Counted from the stretch's first letter, positions 1 through 9,964 are shown. The stretch: 15,000 nt of DNA from Stramonita haemastoma (GCA_030674155.1 CM060325.1:20160221-20175220); one strand, 5' to 3'. Notes: a model not told the origin generated them from the sequence alone. Translations and numbers: made by a program.

Positions 1-85
1 ATATCCGCTTCCGTTCCAGTCCAATTGGTTGGAGAAAGTTCGGTTTGGTAAGAAAGAGTAGGGTCTTTAATTAGTTCTCATCTTT

Positions 86-87
<2 letters not shown>

Positions 88-161
<74 letters not shown>

Positions 162-177
162 GTTATTGTTGTTGTTG

Positions 178-246
<69 letters not shown>
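88..246. repeat. ATT trinucleotide microsatellite
   Basis: Nearly continuous ATT/TTA triplets with one TATATTA slip and an internal TTG block near 160-180. The array directly abuts the 3' end of the minus-strand type A SINE that begins at about 262, so it probably grew from that SINE's tail. The poly-Asn or poly-Ile frames through it are not genes. Confidence 0.97.
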
Positions 247-261
247 GAATATTTCGAGAAT

Positions 262-638
262 AATGGAATAAGCAAGCATGGGGGTTATTTGTTGGGGTTT
301 TGTTGTTGTTGTTTTTACATCTAGTTCCTGTATGTGTGCAGATTTATACATTTTGTTATCCTTCCAACCATCTTGCAATGGCATACTTTTTGTTCTGAAA
401 TGCAGAACAGGTTTTAATTAACTTGTGGGCAAGATGTTCTGCCTGCGTTTGTGTGGCACATCCAGACTTGGTTTATAGTCTCATCTGAAAGACTTTTGAG
501 GGGAAGTGGAGTCGGCACTGATGTTAGGAGGGGGGAGGAGGAGGAGGGGGAAATGCCCTTGAACGGGATTCGAACCCAGGTCAGCAGATCACTAGCGCAA
601 TGCGCATCACTCTAACCACCAGGCTACCCTGTCCCCAA
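262..638 (-). mobile_element. tRNA-derived SINE, type A, near full length
   Basis: Read on the minus strand, the element starts with a tRNA-like head. A box A-like TAGCCTGGTGG lies at 616-626 and a perfect B box GGTTCGAATCC at 566-576, about 40 nt apart. A body follows, containing the core at about 472-494 (GTCTTTCAGATGAGACTATA on the minus strand), and the element ends near AATGGAATAAGC in plus-strand reading, next to an ATT array. The same body recurs at 2139-2485, 4452-4667 and 6303-6390, and with another head at 11217-11490. A SINE has no coding capacity and depends on a LINE for retrotransposition. The head is not a functional tRNA because no acceptor stem pairs. A GGA-rich stretch near 530-550 inside the body is local expansion. 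Confidence 0.85.
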
Positions 639-703
639 GAGTGATATTAGACCATGCTTGGTGGGAATTGTTGTGGGCATGAATGTGCCCAGTGGTAGTG
701 AAC

Positions 704-705
<2 letters not shown>

Positions 706-783
<78 letters not shown>
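706..783. repeat. GT dinucleotide microsatellite
   Basis: Uninterrupted GT for about 39 units. It lies between a type A and a type B SINE, both on the minus strand. Alternating purine-pyrimidine DNA of this kind can form Z-DNA. Confidence 0.97.
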
Positions 784-784
<1 letters not shown>

Positions 785-842
785 CGGCAGAAAGGGAGTT
801 CTCTGCTCTCTGTAACATCGTGAAAACACTGAACACAAGCAG

Positions 843-1153
843 GTAAAAAAAAGAGGTAAATGTGTCCCATATACTGTGTGGTTGTAGGGGAGCGAAGCAT
901 GAGAGACCTCAGCTTCTCCAGGGGCCAGCATATTGAGGCGGCGCCCACCTCCTCTCCCTCGCTGCTTTACCTTCCCTGACCCTAAAGAGGGCAGGTACCC
1001 ATTGACAGCTGGGTGAACGGGGGGGGGGGAGGGGACTGTACTGAAGCCAAGGCGCACAAACGTCACCCATCCAACTGGTAACCACGCTTGACGCTGGTTA
1101 ACTTGACTGGGGGGAAAAGTGAGCGCTCTGACCACTGAGCTATCGCACCCCTG
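843..1153 (-). mobile_element. tRNA-derived SINE, type B
   Basis: The minus-strand reading begins GGGGTGCGATAGCTCAGTGG, which holds a perfect A box (TAGCTCAGTGG). The B box region is decayed. The body includes CCCAGCTGTCAATGGGTACC and CTGCCCTCTTTAGGGTCAGG and ends at ACATTTACC plus a T-run. The plus-strand copy at 6563-6856 aligns along essentially the whole length, so the repeat is interspersed and the boundaries are supported by comparison. A G homopolymer at about 1020-1028 in the plus strand is a local expansion. Type B lacks the stem-loop core shared by types A and C. Confidence 0.88.
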
Positions 1154-1254
1154 TAGGAAACAGAACTACATGACATTAAACCCTTTTTGCGCTGGGAGGA
1201 AAAAACTTCACACCACCATGGACATATTATTTGCCAGCTTATAATAATTATAAT

Positions 1255-1302
1255 GCGTGCTTGCGTGCGTGCGTGCGTGCGTGTGTGTGTGTGCGTACGT
1301 GC

Positions 1303-1336
<34 letters not shown>

Positions 1337-1358
1337 ATGTCTGTGTGTGTGTGCGTGC

Positions 1359-1448
<90 letters not shown>
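1255..1448. repeat. Compound GCGT/GT microsatellite
   Basis: Starts as TGCG units, alternates between GCGT and GT, then becomes pure GT from about 1366. It ends as TGTGTGTTCAG and runs straight into the candidate exon at 1453, so the array occupies the place of a polypyrimidine tract. Array length could influence splicing of that exon. Confidence 0.95.
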
Positions 1449-1449
<1 letters not shown>

Positions 1450-1452
1450 CAG

Positions 1453-1557
1453 ACTCTAACTGCTCGTCTGTCAACACCTACCTGGATTTTTTCGACTGGT
1501 CAGCCCAGGCCATCAACAAGAGTGCTGACGGGAAAGGGGTGCGTGCCATGATCACAG
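1453..1557 (+). CDS. Probable internal coding exon of an unidentified gene
   Basis: The sequence between an acceptor-like TGTGTTCAG (AG at 1451-1452) and a consensus donor CAG|GTAAGG (intron starts 1558) is 105 nt, or 35 codons. One frame stays open throughout; it gives SNCSSVNTYLDFFDW followed by SAQAINKSADGKGVRAMIT. Codon third positions are rich in C and G, unlike the flanks. The exon would begin and end in phase 1, so it is symmetric and could be skipped without a frameshift. Two N-glycosylation sequons (NCS, NKS) are visible, which would fit an extracellular protein if real. I do not recognise the family. No neighbouring exon was identified in the window. The acceptor is weak because the upstream tract is GT repeat rather than pyrimidine. 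The main alternative is an exon fragment of a pseudogene. Confidence 0.5.
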
Positions 1558-1728
1558 GTAAGGCATTATCATTATCATCATCATGATTATTGTTGTCATT
1601 ATTATCATCATCATTATTAGCATCATCATCATTATTAGTATCATCTTCATTATGAGCATCATCATCATCACTATTATTATTATTATTGTGATTATCTTTC
1701 TTCTTCTTCGTCTTCTTCGTCTTTGTCC

Positions 1729-1806
1729 CTCTTCTTCTTCTTCTTCTTCTTCTTCTTCTTCTTCTTCTTCTTCTTCTTCTTCTTCTTCTTCTTCTTCTTC
1801 TTCTTC
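1729..1806. repeat. CTT triplet array 1
   Basis: Pure pyrimidine CTT units on the plus strand, GAA on the other. GAA/TTC arrays of this kind can form triplex (H-DNA) structures and affect transcription when intronic; whether this one does is inference. Confidence 0.95.
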
Positions 1807-1955
1807 TGTCTGTGCCATGATCACATGGAGGGCATTATCATAATCGTTATTGTTGTTAATATTATAATTATCATTATCATTAGTATCATCATCATTATTA
1901 TCATCGTTATTATTATTATCATCATCATCATGATCTTCATGATCATGATTATGAT

Positions 1956-2053
1956 CCTCCTCCTCCTTCTTCTTCTTTTTCTCTTCTTCTTCTTCTTCTT
2001 CTTCTTCTTCTTCTTCTTCTTCTTCTTCTTCTTCTTCTTCTTCTTCTTCTTCT
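1956..2053. repeat. CTCC/CTT pyrimidine array 2
   Basis: Begins as CTCCTCCTCC, becomes CTT with one TTTTTCTC interruption near 1977-1983, then pure CTT. It is the homologue of the array at 1729-1806 within the duplicated block. Confidence 0.93.
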
Positions 2054-2138
2054 GTCCGTGCGTGATTACAGGTAAGTTATCATCATTATTATTGCTATTG
2101 CTAATCATTATCATTGTTATCATTACTCATTCTTTTAT

Positions 2139-2485
2139 ATTGATGACAATGGAAATTGCACTCATGTGCTTTTTTTTAATTTACATCCAGTTCATGCGTG
2201 CTTGCATTTTTGTCAATTAAGTCATCCGTTCCCACTGGCACACTATGGCCTACTCTTTAGAAGAGCGGGACAGGTTTTAAATTGTGTACATGATGTTCTG
2301 CGTGCGTTTGCACATTCCTCCAAAGGACATTTTTTCGGGTGGAGGGGGGGTGGAGTGGAGTTGGCACTGATGTTAACTCCAAGGGGGAAAAATCCTCTTT
2401 AAAAGGATTTGAACCCGGGTGAGCAGATCGCGAGCGCAATGTGCAAAGTTCTTACGCTCTAACCACCAGGCTATCCCCTTTCCCC
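2139..2485 (-). mobile_element. tRNA-derived SINE, type A, near full length, diverged
   Basis: The minus-strand head has TAGCCTGGTGG at 2463-2473 and GGTTCAAATCC at 2405-2415 (one change from the B box consensus). The body matches the copy at 262-638 and includes the segment that reads CACTATGGCCTACTCTTTAG on the plus strand. The central core is degraded here (plus-strand reading TCCAAAGGAC). The 3' end meets ATT/ATC sequence that continues the third duplicated block to its left. Confidence 0.82.
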
Positions 2486-2642
2486 ATTGGTATTTTAAGA
2501 CCGTTTGTGATATTTCTATATTGTTGGTTTGTCTTTGTTGTAGATTTTGAATGTGAATTTTTGCTGTATGACAGTGAAGCTTCGTTTGTAACTCTGGTAT
2601 TTCTTTGTTCTTTTACATGCAAAAGCATGCAGATAAAAGAAT

Positions 2643-2716
2643 GTCGAAGATGCATAGATAGGAATGATATAAATATACGCAAAAAAGTCGAAGATGTATA
2701 GATATGATTGATATAA
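2643..2716. repeat. Two-copy direct repeat, 44-bp spacing
   Basis: GTCGAAGATGCATAGATAGG at 2643 and GTCGAAGATGTATAGATATG at 2687 are followed by similar sequence to ATATAA. The 30-bp units differ at 3 positions. This is a small local duplication in AT-rich unique sequence upstream of a CA array. Confidence 0.8.
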
Positions 2717-2728
2717 TCAAGCACGCGT

Positions 2729-2771
2729 GCACACACACACACACTTATATACACACACACACTTTTACACA

Positions 2772-2842
<71 letters not shown>

Positions 2843-2929
2843 CACACCACACACTTACACACCACACACACTTACACACACACACTTACACACACACACA
2901 TACACACACACACACATACATACATACAC
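2729..2929. repeat. CA microsatellite with TTATA/CTTACA interruptions
   Basis: CA units are long and pure at about 2780-2840. Elsewhere they are broken by recurring CACACTTACACA motifs, then end in CATA. The recurring interruption suggests slippage of a longer unit. Confidence 0.95.
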
Positions 2930-3089
2930 TACATGCATGTTCACCAGGGAGTATTTCTATATTATAAATGTACAAGTCATACAAACTGTTTCGGGTTTCA
3001 CGTGTATATTTCTCATTATTATCATAACAGATACGATTACACAGACTAGGAAACTAGTAGGCAAGAACTCAGGAAATAGTCAGATGTGC

Positions 3090-3765
3090 TTAAAAAAAAC
3101 ACACACACATATCCTGACCTGTAAGAAAAATAACCAACAAAACAAAACAACAAATACAACAAGAACAATAACAACACTACCAAAGGGAATAAAAACAAAT
3201 GTCAACAAAATAGACTGGATTACATAATATCACAAATATATACACTGCATCAACACCTGAGCACACACCCCTTCCCTCCCTCCCTCCCTCCCTCCCTGCG
3301 TTGCACCCCCAACCCCATGACAACCCCCACATCCCTACCCCCTCCCCCCCCAGCACCCCTCTCCAAAACACACCCCCTCCTAAAAAGCAAAAAAAAAATC
3401 CATGAAAAAAACAATACAACCCTCAACAACAACACCCCCCCCCCCCCCCCCCGAAAAACTCAACAATACCCCGCCACCCCCCAAAAAAAACCACAACAAA
3501 AACAACAACAACAACAACAAAACAAAACAAAAAAAATAAAAACCCACAAACCCCAAAAAGACCAACACAAAAAACCCAAAAGAAAAACAAAGAAAACCCA
3601 AAGAAACCAAACAACAACAACAAAAAACAACCTGAACAAACCCCAACCCCACACCTCCCCCCCACCCTCACAACCCCCCCCCAAATCCTACACCAATACC
3701 CTCCCTACCCCCCATACCCCCCCTACCACCCCCTCCCCCCCCCCAAAGTGTCTCAGTCCATAATG
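3090..3765. repeat. A/C-rich, nearly G-free low-complexity tract
   Basis: Over about 670 bases the plus strand is made almost wholly of A and C, with T uncommon and G rare. It includes a CCCT array (about 3271-3297), an 18-base C run (3435-3452), CAA triplets near 3500-3520 and many A and C runs. Scarcity of T removes all three stop codons, which explains the 148-codon open frame at 3317-3763; I do not regard that as a gene. The complementary strand is G/T-rich with repeated G runs. Confidence 0.9.
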
Positions 3766-3881
3766 CAGTTCATTCCAGAAAGTGAAGCCAAGTTGCAAAG
3801 AAGTGTCGTCATCGAAATTGCAAGCGGGTGGTGGTGGGGGTCAGGATGTTTAGTGGCAAAAATACCCTCATGGTAGTCTTC

Positions 3882-3906
3882 GTGGTGGTGGTGGTGGTGG
3901 TGATGG
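3882..3906. repeat. GGT triplet microsatellite
   Basis: About eight GGT units with one change, ending GGTGATGG. A separate GGTGG cluster lies just upstream near 3826-3840. Confidence 0.9.
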
Positions 3907-3936
3907 TTTACTGATCTGTTGCTGGAGCTGTGCTGT

Positions 3937-4078
3937 GTCGCGTGGCGTTGTGTCGCATCGTGTCGTGTCGTGTCGCGTCACGTGTCGTATCGTATCGTGT
4001 CACGTATCGTGTCACGTGTCGTGTCACATCGTATCGTGTTGCGTCGTGTCGCGTTATGTCGTGTTGTGTCGTGTCGCT
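3937..4078. repeat. Degenerate CGTGT pentanucleotide array, CpG-rich
   Basis: The stretch is built from five-base units (CGTGT, CGCGT, CGTAT, CGTCA). It is much richer in CpG than its neighbours and contains two CACGTG E-box-like palindromes. Short plus-strand open frames here (VVSCRV-type repeats) are translation of the array. Confidence 0.88.
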
Positions 4079-4263
4079 AGGGTGTCGCGGACAGCACAGC
4101 CCCTTATCGGTCAGTTAAAAGCCATCCAACAGCCAGCCCAGCAGAAAGAACTTGGCCAATAGGGTTGGTCATGCCAGCTTGACCCATGGGCACTGGTGGA
4201 CAAAAGGACAAAAGGATAGTTTTGATTGTGTTAGGTTTCTAAGACATACACGTGGAACAGATC

Positions 4264-4328
4264 TGGGAGGTGGGGTGGGTCGGGGGTGTTGAGGTGGGGT
4301 GGGGTGGGGTGGGGGTGGGTGGGGTGTG
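4264..4328 (+). repeat. G-run cluster, candidate G-quadruplex
   Basis: About ten runs of three to five G are separated by short loops, mostly single T, with one longer GTGTTGAGGT interruption. The right part repeats GGGGT and GGGGGTGGGT. It meets the usual G3+N1-7 quadruplex pattern on the plus strand several times over. Confidence 0.75.
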
Positions 4329-4398
4329 GCAGGGAAGAACGAAAATCGGAAATATAGAACAATATCGAAGGTTAGAGAACTTGTGGAGAAACACAAAG

Positions 4399-4452
4399 AT
4401 TGATTGATTGATCGATTGATTGATTGATTGATTCATTCATTCATTTATTTAT
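4399..4452. repeat. TTGA/TTCA tetranucleotide array
   Basis: GATT units with one GATC, changing to CATT and then TATT. It directly abuts the 3' end of the minus-strand type A SINE at 4452, so on that strand the element has a TGAA/TCAA tail. A similar TTGA array lies at 14590-14614. Confidence 0.92.
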
Positions 4453-4667
4453 ATCGAAGATAATGGAATAAGCATTCGTGTGCTTTTTTTTTTTACATCC
4501 AGTCCCCGTGTGATGCAGTTTTTTTGTAAATCTTGTCATCTGTTCCCACCGGCACACAATGGCCTACTCTTACGGAAAGCGGAACAAGATTTAACGTGTG
4601 CGCAAGATGTTCTGCGTGTGTTCGCGCCCGGGGCCTAGGTTTATAGTCTCATCCGAAGGACTTTCGG
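4452..4667 (-). mobile_element. Type A SINE, 5' truncated
   Basis: The plus-strand sequence runs from ATCGAAGATAATGGAATAAG through CACAATGGCCTACTCTTACG to the core TTTATAGTCTCATCCGAAGG (about 4640-4659). The tRNA head is absent because a GA array begins at 4668. It is closer to an apparent consensus than the copy at 262-638. Confidence 0.83.
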
Positions 4668-4768
<101 letters not shown>

Positions 4769-4780
4769 AGAATACTTTTG

Positions 4781-4880
4781 GCAGATAGGTGGCGCTGCTC
4801 CTGTGACGACGCGCTCTCCCCGGAGTCAACATCCCGAACTTTACGCAGAGAAACCTACCGTGACTTATAGTGGTATACAA
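4781..4880 (+). mobile_element. Type C SINE fragment (3' end)
   Basis: Motifs GGCGCTGCTCCTGTGACGAC, CGCGCTCTCCCCGGAG and TTACGCAGAGAAACC match the reverse complement of the 3' region of the full-length type C element at 11691-12093. The fragment ends at TAGTGGTATAC, the shared 3' terminus. The head and core are missing. Confidence 0.75.
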
Positions 4881-4982
4881 TAATATGATGTTTTGTGTTA
4901 AAGTCAATAGACAGCATATTTGATCATGCATACGCATTCCCACTTACACTCGTGGTTCGTGCGCGACCCTGCACACGCATGT

Positions 4983-5036
4983 ACGCACGCACGCACAGAC
5001 ACACAGACACACAGACACACACACGTATATATATAT
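4983..5036. repeat. GCAC/CACAGA/TA mixed simple repeat
   Basis: GCAC units, then CAGACACA units, then a short TATA run leading to the CATA array. Low complexity throughout. Confidence 0.85.
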
Positions 5037-5042
5037 ATAGTA

Positions 5043-5094
5043 TACATACATACATACATACATACATACATACATACATACATACATACATACA

Positions 5095-5122
<28 letters not shown>
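5043..5122. repeat. CATA tetranucleotide microsatellite
   Basis: About twenty uninterrupted CATA units that pass directly into a TA array. Confidence 0.97.
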
Positions 5123-5130
<8 letters not shown>

Positions 5131-5136
5131 TATATA

Positions 5137-5199
<63 letters not shown>

Positions 5200-5205
5200 A
5201 ATAAA
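5123..5205. repeat. TA dinucleotide microsatellite
   Basis: TA units with AATA slips. The tract is self-complementary and can extrude as cruciforms. It ends in ATAAATAAATTTG. Confidence 0.95.
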
Positions 5206-5268
5206 TTTGACCACACACACTGCACAATTCTACACATACTTCACCTCACCACATCCCACCTCACCCTA

Positions 5269-5269
<1 letters not shown>

Positions 5270-5349
<80 letters not shown>

Positions 5350-5352
5350 CAC
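5270..5352. repeat. CA microsatellite with CCA interruptions
   Basis: CA units interrupted by CACC at about 5300 and 5326. The downstream stretch 5353-5442 is C-rich with a C homopolymer at about 5421-5442, probably of uncertain assembled length. Confidence 0.95.
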
Positions 5353-5442
5353 GACCCCCCGTCCCCACCCCCACCCACACACCCACACGACATATACACG
5401 ACATACACACCCCCCCCCCTCCCCCCCCCCCCCCCCCCCCCC

Positions 5443-6044
5443 ACACGCAACTCGTAACCACACACAACAACAACAAGAAGGAAGATTAGAGGAGTAAAGC
5501 CTCCCAGCTGAGAGGACTGTGATGAGTGTCAGACTTACTGGCTTCAGAGACTGGGAGGAGCATGCACATAACCACCAGCATCACCATCATCATCACAACC
5601 AACAGCAGCTGAGAGGAGAACATCTTGAGGTAGCCTGCGACTGTAGTAGAATGTGCCGACACTTCTGCAACATGACGATAAGAAAAATCATTAATTTTTT
5701 ACAATGTGGTTAAAATACCTTTGAATCTTGCCCAAAATCTACTCTTACTTGTCTCTTGGTTACTCTTCTTCTTCTATCCACCTCCACTAATAAAGCAAAA
5801 CGTTTTTGGTGGGTTTGTTTGTTGTGGGTTTTTTTTTTTGGTAATACAGGGTAAGGGATGCAAAGTTGCTTTGGCCAGATGTTCTTCCTGGCAGAGATAG
5901 CCTACATTCTTAGTGGTCACTTTGTCCAGGACTTAAGGTCTCCTCTCTAAACAATTGTACAATCATAGAGTTATATTATTCTTATTCTCATTCTTCTCCT
6001 TTTTATTATATTTTAATTATTTTATTTTATTTTATTTTTAAATG
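5443..6044. other. Mostly unique sequence, no confident gene
   Basis: One 64-codon plus-strand frame (5519-5713) contains a His/Gln-rich stretch from CAC/CAT/CAG triplets and a Cys-containing end. It has no recognisable domain and no clear acceptor, so I do not call it a gene. An AATAAA at 5789-5794 is followed by a GT/T-rich stretch at 5803-5840, which has the layout of a polyadenylation site but could be chance. T-rich sequence begins near 5970. No SINE was recognised. Confidence 0.6.
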
Positions 6045-6292
6045 GTAGTAGTAGTAGTAGTAGTAGTAGTATAGTAGTAGTAGTAGTATAGTAGTATAGT
6101 AGTAGTAGTATCATCATCATCACCACCATCATCATCATCAATAATATGATTAAAAATAATAATAATTGATAATAATGATAATAATTATATAGATTATATG
6201 AATTAATAATAATAATTATTATTATTGCTGTTATTTTTATCATTATTATTATTATGAATACCATTATTATTATTGTTATTATTATTATTATT
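6045..6292. repeat. TAG / ATC / ATT triplet arrays
   Basis: TAG units with ATAG slips (6045-6110), then ATC and ACC units (6111-6140), then imperfect AAT/ATT to about 6292. The right end abuts the 3' end of a type A SINE fragment, as at 88-262. Confidence 0.93.
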
Positions 6293-6302
6293 AATACAAT
6301 TA

Positions 6303-6390
6303 TCATGACAATAATGGGATAAGCACTCATGTGCTTTTTTCTATTTACATTTAGTCCCCGTGCGTGTGCAGTTTTGTAAAATTTTGTCAC
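6303..6390 (-). mobile_element. Type A SINE fragment (3' end only)
   Basis: Contains GGGATAAGCACTCATGTGC and AGTCCCCGTGCGTGTGCAG, matching the 3' part of the type A copies at 262, 2139 and 4452. Similarity stops near GTAAAATTTTGTCACC. The core and head are absent. Confidence 0.75.
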
Positions 6391-6562
6391 CATAAGGGGA
6401 AGAAACAAGATAAGAGGATACGACTGTCCCAACACTTTTACTTCCCTTTATCCCCTGTAATAATCTAGCTTACGTGACAGTATATAGATAAAGTGCAAGA
6501 GGTACACCATTCTCATTTTTTTCGCGAAGAACAAAATTGGCCTCAGTTAAGTATGTGCATTA

Positions 6563-6856
6563 GGGGATGGGATAGCTCAGTGGTCAGAGCACTCACTTTC
6601 CCCAAGCTTAGGTTTTAAGCAGCATCAAGCGTGGTCACCAAGTGGATATGTGACTGTTTGCGCGCCTTGGCAGGAGCACAGTCCCCCAGTTTCGCCCAGC
6701 TGTCAATGGGTACCTGCCCTTTTTAGGGTCAGGGAAAGTAAAGCAGAGAGAGAGAGGAGATGGGCGCCGCCCTCAACATGCTGGCCCCTGATGCCTCGCT
6801 CCCTTACGACCACATAGGTTATGGGACTACATTTACCCTTTTAGAAAAAAAAAAAA
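6563..6856 (+). mobile_element. tRNA-derived SINE, type B, near full length
   Basis: The element opens GGGGATGGGATAGCTCAGTG with a perfect A box (TAGCTCAGTGG). Its B box region (GGTTTTAAGC) is decayed. The body aligns with the minus-strand copy at 843-1153, including GTCAATGGGTACCTGCCC and GCTGGCCCCTGATGC. The 3' end is ACATTTACCCTTTTAG plus an A run. GTATGTGCAT (6551-6560) before it and GTAAATGCAT (6857-6866) after the A run agree at 8 of 10 positions, a possible aged target-site duplication. Confidence 0.88.
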
Positions 6857-6866
6857 GTAAATGCAT

Positions 6867-7430
6867 GCCAGCATCTAACCTTGACTGACCAAAGTTCCCA
6901 GACTGGTTTTAATGACCTCAGGAGTTTGGGGTCAGGACCATCTTGAATCTGCTACACACCTCCCCCCCCAACCCCCCTCCTCTCCCCTCACCCCCCCCCC
7001 CCCCCCCCCCCCCCGCATCCCACCCTTCAGGTAAAGTTGTCCATCAGTGTCAAACCGGTTTCTGCTTTCTCCTAGAGGACTGGGATGGCTGGCTGCCACA
7101 TTAGTTGAGATGAGTTGCACGACAGAGAGGATTTGTCCAAGAATGAAGAACATGACATGACCAAGACTGCTTGTTTGTTGATGGTCTTAGCTCTGATTCC
7201 TGTCGTCCCTCCCACCCCCCACCCCCACCCCCGTCACATCCTCTGAACCATGCTATGCTACCTACCTCTCCCCTCCTCCCCCTCCCGTCCCCCTCTTTGT
7301 TGTTTTCCATGCTAGTAATACTGCAGAAGCAAACCCCTAGTTCTATCTTTAACATGTAAACTTAGCCTACGTGACTTTTAACAAGTGGCAATGGAAAAAG
7401 AGTCATTCGTTATAAGAAACTGCCAAACGC
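6867..7430. other. Unique sequence with C-rich tracts
   Basis: Contains a C homopolymer at about 6991-7014 and C-rich simple sequence at 7206-7290. A minus-strand frame from 7153 begins MFFILGQILSVVQLISTNVA followed by SHPSPLGESRN and would resemble a signal peptide. Past about 7020 it becomes Gly-rich translation of the C tracts, so any true coding part would be short. On the plus strand TTTCTGCTTTCTCCTAG (about 7057-7073) looks like a splice acceptor. These two readings conflict and neither is supported by neighbours. Confidence 0.5.
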
Positions 7431-8031
<601 letters not shown>

Positions 8032-8209
8032 GTTTTGGCTGAGGAGGTTTGGATGTTGGATTGGTTGTATGTTGTACAAGATGGAGTGGATGTGTCAGAG
8101 AATCAAGTGGACATGAAAAACCAGCTCGTGGACATTTGCCTATGTGACTTGATTATGGAGACAGGCTGAAGAGTGAGTTGGTTGGTTTGTTCGTTTGAAT
8201 TTTCCTGTC

Positions 8210-8895
8210 CACCTCTTTGTTTGTTTTTCTGTAGCTCTTCAATCTTTGTCTGTCTGTCTGTCTCTGTTTTTGTTTGTTTTTCTCTAGCTCTTCAATCTTT
8301 GTCTGTCTGTCTGTCTCTGTTTTTGTTTGTTTTTTTGTAGCTCTTCGGTCTTTGTCTGTCTGTCTGTCTCTGTTTTTGTTTGTTTTTTTGTAGCTCTTCG
8401 GTCTTTGTTTGTCTGTCTCTGTTTTTGTTTGTTTTTCTGTAGCTCTTCAGTCTTTCTTTGTTTGTCTGTCTCTTTTTTTGTTTTTGTTTTTCTCTAGCTC
8501 TTCAATCTTTGTCTGTCTGTCTGTCTCTGTTTTTGTTTGTTTTTTTGTAGCTCTTCGGTCTTTGTCTGTCTGTCTGTCTCTGTTTTTGTTTGTTTTTTTG
8601 TAGCTCTTCGGTCTTTGTTTGTCTGTCTGTCTCTGTTTTTGTTTGTTTTTTTGTAGCTCTTCGGTCTTTGTTTGTCTGTCTGTCTCTGTTTTTGTTTGTT
8701 TTTTTGTAGCTCTTCGGTCTTTGTTTGTCTGTCTGTCTCTGTTTTTGTTTGTTTTTTTGTAGCTCTTCAGTCTTTGTTTGTTTGTCTGTCTCTTTTTTTG
8801 TTTTTGTTTTTTTGTAGCTCTTCGGTCTTTGTTTGTTTGTCTGTCTCTTTTTTTGTTTTTGTTTTTTTGTAGCTCTTCGGTCTTTGTGTGTCTGT
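8210..8895 (+). repeat. 53-bp minisatellite, 13 units
   Basis: AGCTCTTC starts at 8233, 8286, 8339, 8392, 8441, 8496, 8549, 8602, 8655, 8708, 8761, 8816 and 8871. Most spacings are 53 bp, with one 49 and three 55. Each unit has TCTGTCTGTCTCTG followed by a T/G-rich stretch and TTTGTAG or TCTCTAG before CTCTTC. Variants after AGCTCTTC are CAATC, CGGTC and CAGTC in a non-random order. The [15 protein letters not shown] open frames are translations of the array. Because 53 is not a multiple of 3, each unit shifts the frame. Confidence 0.97.

Positions 8896-9964
<1,069 letters not shown>

Larger units (their letters stand above)
1540..2115 (+). repeat. Tandem units of exon tail, splice donor, ATC/ATT and CTT arrays
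   Basis: The end of the candidate exon plus the intron start occurs three times. Copy 1 is GTGCCATGATCACAGGTAAG at about 1543-1562. Copy 2 is GTGCCATGATCACATGGAGG at about 1812-1831, with the donor GT lost. Copy 3 is GTGCGTGATTACAGGTAAGT at about 2058-2077, with the donor kept. Each copy is followed by an ATC/ATT-rich stretch, and the first two then have a CTT array (1729-1806; 1966-2053) leading into the next copy. Spacing is roughly 250-270 bp. This is a tandem duplication of one block rather than independent microsatellites. The third unit runs toward the type A SINE at 2139. Confidence 0.85.

Noticed and set aside
78..275. Poly-Asn protein on the minus strand
   Set aside because: Pure translation of the ATT microsatellite.
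560..640. tRNA gene on the minus strand
   Set aside because: A and B boxes are present but no acceptor stem pairs, and the segment continues into a repeated body, so it is a SINE head.
647..1135. 162-codon minus-strand frame
   Set aside because: It crosses a type B SINE and a GT array; the frame is an accident of the repeat.
1723..2220. 165-codon plus-strand Phe/Ile/Leu-rich frame
   Set aside because: Translation of CTT and ATC/ATT arrays, which lack stops in this frame.
3317..3763. 148-codon plus-strand frame rich in Pro, Gln, Lys and Thr
   Set aside because: It lies in the A/C tract where T is too scarce to make stop codons; composition alone explains its length, and no domain is seen.
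8210..8895. CRISPR-like array because of regular spacing
   Set aside because: Units are contiguous and similar along their full length with no unique spacers; it is a eukaryotic minisatellite.
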